Shown piece by piece: positions 47,285 through 54,443 of a DNA stretch of 64,000 bases. A model generated the notes under the pieces. That model was not told the origin of the DNA. It made no database searches and saw only the letters and a program-made list of their open reading frames with translations. The stretch comes from Heliocidaris tuberculata (lineage: Eukaryota > Echinodermata > Echinoidea > Camarodonta > Echinometridae). Position numbers and translations under genes: made by a program. Every line of letters starts with the position of its first letter. Position 1 is the first letter of the stretch. The DNA lies in NCBI GenBank assembly GCA_025618425.1, contig CM046832.1:26198059-26262058 (forward strand), given 5' to 3'.

Positions 47285-49285
47285 TTATAATAAAATTATA
47301 TTACAAAATAACAATAACAATTATTATATAAGTAAGAAGTGTTAATGTGCGAATAAGGAGAATCCATGAATCTTCACAACTTGCAGGAAAATCGAAGTCA
47401 TCTGTAGTGTTGAGAATGACAAAAATATTGTAAAGACGCTAAGACGTGGACCCTAGCTGTGTCATAAAACTTGTTATCAAAACAATTTCCTAAGCTCTGT
47501 AACAAATCTGCTCTCAGTAAATAAAAAGCAAGAATTCCCATAGCTTGTATCAATTATCGTAACTTGTTATTGATAACAAGTTTTATGAAACAGGGCCCTG
47601 GGCCTGAGGTTTGAATAAGGCTTTTGAAAAAAACTTTTATTGTAGTGAAAATCTGTACTGTATACATCTGACTTTGGTATTTAATAATATTGATACTCAA
47701 AGTTGGCAGCAACCATTACATATTGTATGCAAATTTCCTGGCTATATATCAACATTTCAAGGCTTTCATGTGCCGTCAAAAGTATTTGAGTAAATATCAT
47801 TACTTTGTCATAAAGAGTACTATCAGATAATGAGTCTTTCATCATTGCCGAGTCCATGGTCAAGATAAGACCAAATGTGGTTATTACTCTTTTTGTTAAA
47901 TATATATATATATAATTCTATTTGTACAATTTAACATGATTTCAATGATAATGGACTTTGAAACATAAAAAAATCAACAATGACACATTCTGAAGTCTGA
48001 ATGATAACCAGTAAGTTTGAAGAAAGTTACATTTCTATTTCAATAGTACAGGTCTATAAATAACAATTTACTAGACATTCAGACCACTTCTTAATTTTTA
48101 AACATATATGGCGAATGGAATTGGTTAAATTATGATGATTTTTTTTAATAGTACAACTCATATGCATGTACAGTGTGTATATAAAGCATTTCATTTTCTT
48201 TTTGTTTTGTTTTGTTTGGGTTTATTACTTCTTTTTTTGTTGTTGCTTTATTTGCTTTAATTCTGAAAGTGAATAACAGGTACATGCATTTGGCTTCTGT
48301 GTGCATGTGACAAGCTACAACCTAGGGGAAAGTAGGTTTGGTTAAATTTAGAATGAAAACAAGCTTACATAAAAATGCAAGTGAACAAGTCCAAATTTTT
48401 TTCTACTCATCCATACAGAGGTATTTATTGAATGTTTATTGCAAATCAACACCATTTTTTCCCCTTTTCTTTCTCCAAAATTAATCATTGCTAATTTTTC
48501 TAAAAAATTGCAGGGGCATTCTTTTTTACATTCATATTCAGACAGATCAATAATCAATTTCATGTTAAATAGTATTATTAAAAAATAATATTTTTGCCAA
48601 TCTGAAAGTGGTACAGTGATTTGATGTGTACATCAAACCATAGGACACTATATAGGCCCTATGTGCCACCTCTTCCCCATCCTTCTTTTCATTCTCATTC
48701 TCTCTCTCTCTCTCTCTCATTATAATGAAAATCAATTATGCATTAAAAAAAAACTACTGACATCACTGAGGTACAAATCTGAAAGTAAATTTCATATAAA
48801 CATAGAAACACAGAAATAAAAGCAAGCAATAGTGCATTATTTACTGCTACAAATGATCATTATTCAAGCTAATTAAATAGAGAGTGATATTGCTATCAAA
48901 ATCTAGAGGGTATTGTCTATTTTCTTATACATTGGAACTGATATACATCACAGAATACATCAAATGAATGTTCAGGGCCACATCTTATAAAAAGAGTTGC
49001 GATTGATTACGAATAATTTGGAATTGATATTAATCGCGATTGATATCAATTGCAAATTATTTGTATTCCATCACAACTCTTTTATAAGACGTGGCCCAGA
49101 TATATTTTTTTTGTCATTAAAACTCAATGAGGTAGGCCTGATTCACTTGTAACTTTTTACCAAATTACATAAAAGTATCATACTTAAACATATATATATA
49201 CTTTTATCTTGTTGAGTAACTTACATTTACAGCCAGAGGCAGAGCATACCGCCACACAAGCTACTAAGAGGATGACAAATCTCAT
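27175..49285 (-). CDS. Extracellular protein with cadherin-like repeats, Trp-rich insert and WAP-like module (17 exons, 3' end open)
   Basis: Seventeen minus-strand exons, all with GT-AG borders and consistent phases, join into about 956 codons: 49225-49285, 46970-47165, 44691-44956, 44115-44232, 43413-43571, 41747-41951, 41171-41309, 38855-39011, 38110-38349, 36595-36718, 35884-36021, 34842-35049, 33489-33746, 32094-32318, 30779-30925, 29664-29806, 27175-27259. It opens with a signal peptide (MRFVILLVACVAVCSASG). Several stretches look like cadherin-like/VCBS-type beta-sandwiches: PATDYIGIVTFQYYVEDDEG, FVFHDLRVVDLDG with GTYVVTVRL, LRFAGSFEGINEVLSTLTFVP, and DDINEMFSLNALRYVP with DGEDYTD. 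Inserted are 13 Trp in 68 residues (about 399-466) and a WAP-like cluster (about 832-880). N-glycosylation motifs (NWT, NVT, NLT, NTT, NSS) fit a secreted or surface protein. I do not recognise the gene. No stop is reached by 27175; the C-terminus is missing. Confidence 0.8.
27329..27916. mobile_element. TTAA fold-back element family 1, copy B (uninterrupted)
   Basis: 588 bp, ends AGGAGAATGAAACC and the complement of AGGAGAATGATACC, flanked by TTAA at 27325-27328 and 27917-27920. Both arms pair over about 250 bp. This is the simplest copy and the reference for the family. It lies 70 bp upstream of exon 17 in the intron. Confidence 0.88.
27921..29663. other. Intron of the cadherin-like gene, nothing else seen
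   Basis: Part of the intron between exons 16 and 17, to the left of exon 16. No other exon, RNA gene or bounded element is supported. Confidence 0.45.
29664..29806 (-). CDS. Exon 16 of cadherin-like/WAP gene
   Basis: 143 bp, acceptor TTGAACAG, donor GTAAGT. Enters phase 1, leaves phase 0. Encodes YMPPDAGNIYIGNTDDINEM and onwards to LRYVPARCVDGEDYTDNIRV, the typical second half of a cadherin-like repeat (DIN-x-L-x-x-L-x-YVP). Confidence 0.8.
30480..30625. repeat. Dispersed repeat (poly-T / GTTGTTG / TTGTCAG / ACACCCCAAAA), internally duplicated
   Basis: Successive blocks each contain AAAAAGACA(C/G), a poly-T run and TTGTC; the last reads GTTGTTGTTGCTTGTCAGAG and AAAAGGACACCCCAAAA. Similar blocks lie at 45990-46105 and 12030-12145. 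Family unknown. Confidence 0.5.
30779..30925 (-). CDS. Exon 15 of cadherin-like/WAP gene: WAP-like module
   Basis: 147 bp, acceptor CTCTTTTAG, donor GTAAGC. Phase 1 in and phase 1 out, so the exon is a symmetric module that can be shuffled. It encodes KCP, then ECTYHSDCQGNLLCC and a final Cys. C-x5-C-x5-CC is the spacing of the WAP four-disulfide core. Six cysteines are visible in place of the usual eight, so it is WAP-like and possibly incomplete. It interrupts a beta-sandwich repeat that resumes in exon 16. Confidence 0.75.
31036..31210. repeat. AT dinucleotide microsatellites
   Basis: (AT)n tracts at 31036-31069 and 31154-31210 in an intron, separated by unique sequence. Confidence 0.9.
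32094..32318 (-). CDS. Exon 14 of cadherin-like/WAP gene
   Basis: 225 bp, acceptor TTTGCTGCAG, donor GTAAGT. Phase 1 in, phase 1 out. Encodes QPFRRTQVNIEVLGRMLPYM and later VSESSSLYINQTAVV and VSVSSDLGSIQLNT. This spans a linker between repeats and the start of the last repeat, with an N-x-T sequon. Confidence 0.8.
33489..33746 (-). CDS. Exon 13 of cadherin-like/WAP gene
   Basis: 258 bp, acceptor CCCTAAAG, donor GTGAGG. Phase 1 in, phase 1 out. Encodes LHVMLYAEHGIITMKVPDGL and onwards to GPVPMVLEALAAARFTPFEF. This is a nearly complete cadherin-like/VCBS-like sandwich, with its HGxIT turn and L-x-A-L-x-x-x-x-F-T-P motif. Confidence 0.82.
33925..34650. repeat. Dispersed repeat with GC-rich ends (AAAAGGGCCGGGGGG type)
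   Basis: The stretch starts CCTAAAAGGGCCGGGGGG, passes CGCTACGCGCAAAGCAGTCGC and ATCTTTTGAGACCAAATTCG, and ends near GCGATAGCGCAGTCGACGG and CACCCACCCCC. Its CpG-rich ends contrast with the intron around it. From memory this resembles a repeat class common in marine invertebrates, but I cannot name the family or fix the ends. Confidence 0.5.
34842..35049 (-). CDS. Exon 12 of cadherin-like/WAP gene
   Basis: 208 bp, acceptor CCATTAG, donor GTATTA. Phase 0 in, phase 1 out. Encodes KNGSSKLLDTLVVWAVNTTR and later RQVSMRQGSVNSSLNLLSNL. Two N-glycosylation motifs (NTT, NSS) are present. Confidence 0.8.
35884..36021 (-). CDS. Exon 11 of cadherin-like/WAP gene
   Basis: 138 bp, acceptor TTCCTGTAG, donor GTAAAT. 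Phase 0 in and out. Encodes FPSTGLNYTLCETVEQCNEQ and ending DVCLVAVQ. Three cysteines and an N-x-T sequon. Confidence 0.8.
36595..36718 (-). CDS. Exon 10 of cadherin-like/WAP gene
   Basis: 124 bp, acceptor CCCTCTAG, donor GTAAGA. Phase 2 in, phase 0 out. Encodes NHFTYFQPDSRAVFIDTINL and YYLGENVTVNLTIPESN, with two N-glycosylation motifs. Confidence 0.8.
37044..37217. repeat. Fold-back repeat (long hairpin)
   Basis: Arms 37044-37120 and 37135-37217 pair imperfectly. Matching blocks include TATACAAATGTTGACTGC with its complement near 37198-37217, and GGTGAGCTCGCAACTGTGC with GCACAGTTGCAAGCTCACC. The loop is about 14 bases. It lies in an intron and is probably a small MITE or recent inverted duplication. 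Confidence 0.7.
38110..38349 (-). CDS. Exon 9 of cadherin-like/WAP gene (Trp-rich)
   Basis: 240 bp, acceptor CCCCCACCAG, donor GTGAGT. Phase 2 in and out. The first third encodes YPRFWYPF, HWSWWPRVLPPWW and CSNWTST. It then returns to strand-like sequence, VRMTVLEVPAPLTCQES and WSASISVNASGKAPKSLVT. The Trp/Pro-rich part continues the insert begun in exon 8. Confidence 0.8.
38575..38680 (-). mobile_element. tRNA-SINE core fragment
   Basis: On the minus strand the core CCTTTGGCAAGA then TAATCTTCATTTGCCATCCC and CCAGGTGTAAATAGGTACC matches the body of the SINEs at 62503 and 45440. The tRNA-like head is too decayed to recognise. Confidence 0.55.
38855..39011 (-). CDS. Exon 8 of cadherin-like/WAP gene
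   Basis: 157 bp, acceptor GCAATCAG, donor GTAAAT. Phase 1 in, phase 2 out. Encodes SFEGINEVLSTLTFVPWCSD, a clear cadherin-like motif (IN-x-V-L-x-x-L-T-F-x-P). It runs straight into a Trp/Pro-rich segment (WPVPPSWPVPSKSW, PTIWPQ) not expected in the fold. Confidence 0.82.
39012..41170. other. Intron of the cadherin-like gene
   Basis: No other coding exon seen. GTGTCAGAAAAAAA recurs at 40207-40222 and 40588-40601, in a slightly more CpG-rich patch at 40200-40450. No element ends could be fixed. Confidence 0.4.
41171..41309 (-). CDS. Exon 7 of cadherin-like/WAP gene
   Basis: 139 bp, acceptor CGGTTTCAG, donor GTAATT. Phase 0 in, phase 1 out. Encodes SEEIHPEDISPDKVYQLLHR and onwards to NGAKELRFA, which leads into the G-S-F-E-G-I-N motif of exon 8. 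Confidence 0.8.
41747..41951 (-). CDS. Exon 6 of cadherin-like/WAP gene
   Basis: 205 bp if the acceptor is TTTTTAG at 41952; an AG 7 bp further in is also possible. Donor GTAAGT, phase 0 out. Encodes FVFHDLRVVDLDGIMGTYVV and RLDQGGVLWVRQDL. This is the start of a cadherin-like repeat with its D-x-D-x-x-x-G-x-Y-x-V pattern. Confidence 0.82.
42975..43038. repeat. Near-perfect hairpin, 19-bp arms
   Basis: GGAAATCAGCATATATTTA (42975-42993) pairs exactly with TAAATATATGCTGATTTCC (43020-43038) across a 26-base AT-rich loop. It is intronic and isolated. It could be a tiny MITE or a structured RNA; nothing else supports either. Confidence 0.6.
43413..43571 (-). CDS. Exon 5 of cadherin-like/WAP gene
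   Basis: 159 bp, acceptor GTCTTCAG, donor GTGAGG (or GTAAGG 5 bp earlier, which would pair with the alternative acceptor of exon 6). Phase 2 in. Encodes SSAAQRCLELHVIDPNNEED and KKQLNIHIHPINTAF, the closing strands of a beta-sandwich. Confidence 0.8.
43857..44096 (-). mobile_element. tRNA-derived SINE, minus strand
   Basis: From 44096 the minus strand has a head with ATGGTCTAGTGGGTAAG (A-box-like) and GGGTTCATGTCCC (B-box-like). The family core follows (TTTGACAAGACTTTGAACTA, CTACCCAGGTG), then the GGCTAAAGCCATGGTAA tail. It lies between exons 4 and 5. Confidence 0.7.
44115..44232 (-). CDS. Exon 4 of cadherin-like/WAP gene
   Basis: 118 bp, acceptor GATTGGAAG, donor GTAGGT. Phase 1 in, phase 2 out. 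Encodes CHCHLSLPDGWQIFNGDQQL and LSPSTVRNLVL. The SINE in the next intron begins only 19 bp beyond the donor. Confidence 0.75.
44691..44956 (-). CDS. Exon 3 of cadherin-like/WAP gene
   Basis: 266 bp, acceptor TTCTTAATAG, donor GTGAGT. Phase 2 in, phase 1 out. Encodes PATDYIGIVTFQYYVEDDEG then SKPGTVTINI, a textbook end of a cadherin-like/VCBS-type repeat. The next repeat opens with DVATHIIGLEDGDTELDF. Confidence 0.85.
45002..45100. repeat. ATC/ATA trinucleotide microsatellite
   Basis: ATC- and ATA-type triplets (CATCATCATCATC, AATAATAATAAT) dominate the stretch. Confidence 0.85.
45221..45440 (+). repeat. Tandem duplication of a 110-bp unit containing TTAGGG words
   Basis: Two copies, 45221-45330 and 45331-45440, differ at only a few bases. 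Each holds GATGGTTAGGGTT, ATGGTTGTAATTGAGC, CTTAGGGTTAGGGC and GTTTGGTCCA. The (T)TAGGG words look telomere-like but are not in a pure array. Confidence 0.9.
45445..45725 (-). mobile_element. tRNA-derived SINE, minus strand
   Basis: From about 45725 the minus strand gives TGGTCTAGTCCAGTGGGTAA, the B-box-like GGTTTGAATCC, the core CCTTTGGCAAGGTATTAATC and CTTTGCCAGTCTCG, then TTTGGCTAAAGCTGGGGGTA near the 3' end. Same family as 43857, 53680 and 62503. Confidence 0.72.
45990..46110. repeat. Dispersed repeat (poly-T / TTGTCAG / AAAAGACACCCCC)
   Basis: Two successive blocks of ATGA(T/C)CATTTTTTTT followed by GCTTATCAGAGAATTTGGAG / GCTTGTCAGAAAATTTTCTG and AAAAAGACACCCCC. It matches the block at 30480-30625. 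Confidence 0.5.
46186..46942. mobile_element. TTAA fold-back element family 1, copy C (with nested insertion)
   Basis: 757 bp with family ends, TTAA at 46182-46185 and 46943-46946. A separate 177-bp insertion (46519-46695) lies in its central spacer; the remainder is about 572 bp plus an 8-bp duplication. Its right end is only 27 bp from exon 2, inside the first part of intron 2. Confidence 0.88.
46519..46695. mobile_element. 177-bp DNA element with 8-bp target duplication, nested in copy C
   Basis: AAGCTGCA occurs directly on both sides (46511-46518 and 46696-46703). The sister copies at 21829 and 27329 have a single site here (AAGCAGCAACTTGAG, AAGCACCTTGAG). Ends are loosely inverted: AGTCTGCAAGCACACACCC against AGTTTGCTGGCACAAACCC. 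An 8-bp duplication is typical of hAT elements, so a hAT-type MITE is the best guess. Confidence 0.75.
46970..47165 (-). CDS. Exon 2 of cadherin-like/WAP gene
   Basis: 196 bp, acceptor CATAACAG (a CTTCTGCAG 18 bp inside is an in-frame alternative), donor GTAAGT. Phase 1 in, phase 2 out. Encodes SYKSHQNHVLFGQLTACPRI and onwards to EEVNVVLLNELLGDFLF, joining PATDYIG in exon 3. Confidence 0.8.
47192..47283. repeat. GAT then AAT trinucleotide microsatellite
   Basis: (GAT)n at 47195-47218 passes into a long (AAT)n to 47281, starting 26 bp upstream of exon 2. Confidence 0.95.
47450..47602. repeat. Small fold-back MITE (GGACCC / GGGCCC ends)
   Basis: The arm GTCATAAAACTTGTTATCAA (about 47460-47480) pairs with TTGATAACAAGTTTTATGAAAC near 47572-47592, and the outer GGACCC/GGGCCC bases extend it. 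The single arm at 23463-23500 looks like a relative. Confidence 0.6.
47603..48970. other. Intron 1 of the cadherin-like gene, nothing else seen
   Basis: Unique AT-rich intron sequence with a short (CT)n near 48700-48718. No coding exon. Confidence 0.45.
48975..49097. repeat. Palindromic MITE (GGGCCACATCTTATAAAA)
   Basis: Ends GGGCCACATCTTATAAAAAG and CTTTTATAAGACGTGGCCC are inverted copies, and the interior also pairs (ATTAATCGCGATTGATATCA). It is 123 bp long and lies 128 bp downstream of exon 1. Confidence 0.75.
49225..49285 (-). CDS. Exon 1 of cadherin-like/WAP gene: start codon and signal peptide
   Basis: ATG at 49283-49285 in a favourable context (CCACGATGA). It encodes MRFVILLVACVAVCSASGCK, a typical secretory signal peptide with a cleavage site near SAS-G, and ends in phase 1 at GTAAGT. 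This is the only start codon consistent with the downstream frame, and it fixes the 5' end of the gene. Confidence 0.85.
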
Positions 49286-49289
49286 CGTG

Positions 49290-51310
49290 GTAGACAGCTC
49301 TCAAATACTGCCAACACACAAAATCATTACCAGTCCTCAATCAGTCCAGGGACAGAGTGAGCAGATCACCCCAAAACAAAAAACAACCCTAGATATTCTG
49401 AACTGTTTGATTAAGCTATAGTGTCAGCAAAGTTTTTGATATCATCAGCGGACTAGGCTAGATAAATGAAGTGAAATCTTTAACGACCCGCACTGTCAAC
49501 AGTCTTGAGTGTTGTTGATCAATGTTAAATGATCAGATGACAAGCAAGTTAAACATCATTAACAGACTACCTTCAAGGGAAAGCAATGAGCTTTGATCTC
49601 GGAGCAATTTAAGCAGATTTAGCACGATCAGGCCATAATATTCATGCCATTTTTCATGGCCTTGTTTTCTTGTTTTCCCAATATGGAATTTTCAGGATTT
49701 CCTGGTTTGAACTGGCTATAACATCAAAGCATCATGATTCAGGAGCATGCTACATGTAAAACTAGGAAATGAACCTTTACCTTTTAATAAAAGTACTCAG
49801 CTGGGAATATTCTGAAGCATTACCTTGACATGGTCACCACAGTCTAAATATTCTTGCAGAGATATCATTACAAATTCCCAGAAGCAGGATCGATGATCAC
49901 TGTAATAGCACAACAGAAAAAGTGAGGGAAAATAATATTGTGTAATTACAGGGGGAGAGGAGCTAGGGTGAAAGAAAGATATAAGAGAGACTGAGAGTGA
50001 GAACAAAGATAGATACATGTAACTACAGAGAGAGAGAGAGAGATATAGAAGCAGAGAGAAGCAGAGAATGAGTGGGGGAGAGAGGGGGAGAGGGGAGGAG
50101 GGGGAGAGAAAGATCAAGAGAGAGAGAGAGAGAGAGAGAAAAGAAAGAGAGAGATTACATTATGACAGTTGCCTGCAACAAAAAGTAAACCATAGGCCCT
50201 ACCAAGCTAGAGTTGATATTAAATCAACATCAAATATCACTGTAACTGATTAAACACTCTTACAAAAATATGGATATACAAACCCCATCCCTTCTCTCAA
50301 TAATCTCTATTTTCCGCTACAACTAAAAATTCCTGTGAGCTCCCCACACAGGATTAGAAAGATTAACTACTAAAGCCAGTGGTCATCACTGACCACTGCA
50401 TATTTCGTAGTTGTTGTTATTCTGTATGTTAAACCGATGTGCAATGATGTATGTGGAAATCTTGCTTGTGGGGGGAAAAAATAGGAAGCAGGCCAGGGCT
50501 TCTCTCTCACAGCTGCATGGTTTCACTTGAACTGATTACCTCTTATTAAAAACATTGTTTCTTGATCTTCAACTATCAAGATACACTTTTTCATTCTATT
50601 CACTGGTATTCCAGGTTAAACTCTGAGATAGATATTTACTCTTATATTTCACGAGTATAGAGATAAACCAAAACACACATAACAATTAAACAAACAAACA
50701 AATAAAAAGAAAACAAAGACCAGCACAACAACATGATGTGGTGATCAATGGATGTTAGAGAGCACATTTGTAGTTGCTAGAGCTCTAGTCTCTACCATTC
50801 AAAATCCATCCCTCCACCCCTCTCTATCTACCTGTAAATATACTAGTACACAACAGGAATCTAATGAGATGCTTACATTCACCTGCTAGCCTGAAAAGGC
50901 TGAATTCAATGCAATCAGTGATATCATCTGATGAGCTTCCAATTTCTCTAAAAGTTTTATGCTCTTGTCAACAAGCCTTAATTTGTCAACATTCACATTG
51001 ACAGACATAACAAAATTAGATTTGTACTTTTTTGTTTTGTCATCATCTCACTTAAATTTGGAGTGCTGGAGAAGGCATTTACAGACCCTATGGTAAATCT
51101 ACTTTTATGCACTCACAGGCCCATGTCTATGTGGAACTCTGTCAACTGTCAAACATACTGTTGCATTAGTCAAAATGACTTGATTCAGGTACTTTTCAAA
51201 TATACTATACTACAAATTTTGAGTTTCCAGTATGAAAAATAAGGATTTAAATAATTACACTAGTCAACAATTTTTCAAAAATTTTCTGCCTCTTAAATAA
51301 AACATGCTTT
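49290..51310. other. Upstream region of the cadherin-like gene with GA-rich repeat
   Basis: The promoter of the minus-strand gene should lie to the right of 49290; no TATA box or initiator can be named. A polypurine (GA)n region occupies about 49940-50156. Nothing else is supported. Confidence 0.45.
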
Positions 51311-51319
51311 TCACGAGAC

Positions 51320-51945
51320 ATATGCAGGAAGTTTGTCAATGACTTGTATTATGTCGAAGGAGAGATGCTCAGGGGCGAAGTCGAAATAGATGAAAGCCTC
51401 TTCGGCAGGAGATGTAAATATAACCATGGCAGTACCAGAGGAATGAGAGCTTGGATTTTCGGGCTGGTTGAACAAAGCACTATCAAGGTGATACTCTATC
51501 GTAACAAGGAAACGCTGATATCCCTGATCGAGAGGCACGTTTTGAAACGATCCACAATTTACTCAGACGGATGGAAAGCCTATAGTAAACTCAACAAGAT
51601 AGGCTATGCCCATTTCACTGTCGAGCATCACCACAGTTTTGTTTAAGAGTACTACAAAAATGTAGTAACGGGAGAACACAAAGTGGTTCATACTAACACG
51701 ATAGAGGCTCCTGGAAGTTAGCCAAGGATCACTTTCAAAGGATGAATGGGACAAAGATTACCACCTTCGAAGGACATCTCTGCGAGCTCATCTGGAGAAA
51801 AGGGCCTCGATCGCTCATCACGATGCGATAGCAAGCTTCCTTTCCCTCATCACAAAATACTATGATTTGACTCGCAAGCCCAATCTGGAGACGATTGGGT
51901 CTCCTGACTCTCCTCTTTTCGAATCCTGGATGGAGAACCAAAAAT
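51320..51945 (+). pseudogene. Merlin/ISXO2-type DDE transposase, fossil
   Basis: Three blocks of one transposase lie in different frames. 51344-51643 gives VEIDESLFGRRCKY (first catalytic Asp), RAWIFGLVEQ and TIYSDGWKAY (second Asp), then a stop at 51644-51646. The same frame continues HKVVHTNTIE (the Glu region) to about 51709. After a frameshift WKLAKDHFQRMNG and LCELIWRK follow, and after another, AHHDAIASFLSLITKYYDL. This is the DDE_Tnp_IS1595/ISXO2-like pattern known in eukaryotes from Merlin transposons. At least one stop and two frameshifts make it inactive. I found no terminal inverted repeats. Higher GC than the flanks. Confidence 0.75.
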
Positions 51946-52329
51946 TAGAATGAGTTCACTCTGACGATGATGCGATAACGCCAAAACGAGACAAGGCAAT
52001 GCAAACCAACGACCAAACGGCTGCTGCTGATCAAGCGCGACCATGATGCCTTGCAACCCAACAAGAGACAATCAACCATCAACATCAAGCTTGTGAAGAT
52101 ACAAAGCCCAAATGACAACTGATGCAGCCTATCACTTCTCATCATCAGGCAACGCCATCATCTTCAAGACCAACAACTGAGTCAGTCGGCATAGACACGA
52201 ACTTCGTCACCCTGCTTGGTTGGCGGTGATGATGCAGAGGTTGCCAGACCAGCACCCCTAATACCTTTCAACCCAACGAGCAACAGTGAACCACAAGTGC
52301 CCAGCATAGGCGGATACCGGCACTATACA

Positions 52330-52366
52330 AGAAGCCATCATCATCATCATCATCATCATCATCTAC
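52330..52366 (+). repeat. CAT trinucleotide microsatellite
   Basis: (CAT)n run, about nine units, after the transposase fossil. Confidence 0.85.
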
Positions 52367-52785
52367 ATCAGCCTTGGATGCTGTGTTTGAAGGTGTTAGT
52401 GTGTACATGCATGTATATAGCTTGTTTACACATTTAATGATATGCTTACTTTGAACTCATGTACATTCCTATAATGCTCATCAGAGTTGTTGATTACCAA
52501 GCATACACTAATCCGTTTCTCTCATTTTTGTTCTCTTATTCGATTCTACTTAATACCAGGGTGGACTTTCCCTTTAACATTGCTTTCATCAGAATATAAT
52601 CTTGAAACACCAGGGTCCAGGAGACTCTATAATAGACTTTATTATTCGATGCCGACTATTGTACTAGTCACCTTCGAAGTCCCTGTCCATGGAATAATTG
52701 ATGAGTTAACGTGGGGACATGGTGGAAGGTACCCAGGGGGGTCATGTCTCATTCAGACCTGTACATCATCCGCGTACACAAAAAC

Positions 52786-53030
52786 AGATAAAAAGGGTAC
52801 TTTTTCAGCATTAGGCGCGTAACCCAGGTTACACGTTTAGGCCGGGTATCAAAAACAGCAAAAATCAAGAAAAAGGGTATCAAATTCAGAGGTGATAGGA
52901 AGAAGATCCGTGGAAATCCCCGTTAAGGGTATAAAAATCAGAGATGTTAGACAGGTTTCCCTGTTTATAGGTATCAAAACTACTCCTACTGCAATCCCCG
53001 TTTAGGGTGCTTTTCAGATTGTGATTTACG
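52786..53030 (+). repeat. Degenerate repeats of GGGTATCAAAA type
   Basis: Blocks such as AAAAAGGGTACTTTTTCAGC, GGGTATCAAAAACAGC, AAAGGGTATCAAATTCAG, GGGTATAAAAATCAGAG and AGGTATCAAAACTACTCC recur every 30-70 bp. They appear to be a diverged tandem or palindromic repeat. Family not recognised. Confidence 0.45.
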
Positions 53031-53055
53031 CATATATGATGTAGGGCCATTCTTA

Positions 53056-54443
53056 GTCATGTGTGTGACCAAAAACAGCTAGGAATGAGGCTATTGAGAG
53101 CCCTATAATTTTAATAACCTTCCGAGTGTGTTGGTTTTTCATGTATATACAGCAAATACAGACATAGGTGCATGGATATGATAACAAAAAAAAAAGTCAA
53201 TGATAATACCTGTGCTACGTCAGAGGTAAAAAAATTCAGGTCACGTGTGTGACCTCGCACAGAAGCAGGTTTTTCAAACTCACATTTCATCTTTAAATCC
53301 CTCTGAATTTTCGAAAGCTTCAATGTTCATATTTATGGTAAGTATAATTCATGGTACTGTCTCTTAGAAAATAGCATTAATTCTGTTGAAAGTTGCATAA
53401 GTTTTTTGTTATGTAATATTTTGTATCATGATGTATGGTCACGTGTGTGACATTGGGGGTCACGTGTGTGACATGCCATAGGTAATGTGTACAGATTTGG
53501 TGAACTATTGAAAAATCATAATATTTAGTATTTTCAATTCATTTTGCAATAGCTCTATACAAATTATCATCAATATGGTAGAAAGTAATTCTAAATACCA
53601 GGGAACACACAATATTTTTTTCATTTTCATACATTTATTGATATCATTTATTGATATATTTATTGATATACTGTGGAGGTATTTTGGTCTAGTGGATAAT
53701 GTAAACATACTGCAGATCACAAGGTATGGGTTTCAATTAATTGCCATGGCACTAATGTCCTTTAGCAAGACATTTATCTGCATTTGCCATGCTCAATCCA
53801 GGTGTATTAAGTGGGTACCTGTAGGATTTATTTCTTGAATGCACTGAGCGCTGCAGTTGTCTTGCTAAAACCAGGGTAATAATACTTGCAGGACCCTCAG
53901 GGAGAAAAGTAATTAATACTGATGAGGATACCCTGGGTAAACAAGACATAGTATTATTATTTTGTTATTGTTATTGCAATTATTATTGTTATATAATATT
54001 ATCATTGATATTTATCATAATTATTAATGTTCAGACCAAAGAATCAAAGTAGAAAAAAAAAATCAAAGTTTTCATGCTTGATATACATGTATATTCATCT
54101 TCAGCTTGTTTTATAAACTTTTTTCAGAAGTGTATTTCCATTGGCCAATTATATTACATACGATAGCTAATAACAATTTGATCATAATCTTATAGGGTTA
54201 CGCAATCAATTCAGAGGGTTAAGCACGAGGAATGCAAAAAGTGAAAACAGAATTATTAGGTCAAGAAACTTAACAATAATTAGATGAAAAAGAATCTACA
54301 CATGACTTGCCCAGTACATACAATGTATGCACTTGACTATTTGCACTCAGGTCATGTGTGTGACAAAGTTAGTTGGACAATATTTAAAAAACGAGAATTT
54401 CAAATAGCATAAACTTTTCATGTTTTGGGGTCACGTGTGTGAC
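53056..54443. repeat. Cluster of six GTCA(C/T)GTGTGTGAC words
   Basis: The 14-mer occurs at 53056-53069, 53240-53253, 53438-53451, 53459-53472, 54351-54364 and 54430-54443. Four copies read GTCACGTGTGTGAC and two have T for C at the fifth base. The word is an imperfect palindrome with a CACGTG E-box in the C form. Flanking bases are mostly not shared, so it is not an ordinary tandem repeat. Confidence 0.8.
53680..53945 (+). mobile_element. tRNA-derived SINE, plus strand (interrupts the 14-mer cluster)
   Basis: Head TTTTGGTCTAGTGGATAATG with a decayed B-box, core TCCTTTAGCAAGACATTTAT and CATTTGCCATGCTC, AAGTGGGTACCTGTAGGA, and the CTTGCTAAAACCAGGGTAAT block shared with the copy at 45445. Confidence 0.65.

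Noticed and set aside
49797..50253. Frames near the GA repeat upstream of the cadherin-like gene
   Set aside because: Open frame caused by polypurine repeat; no splice or domain support.
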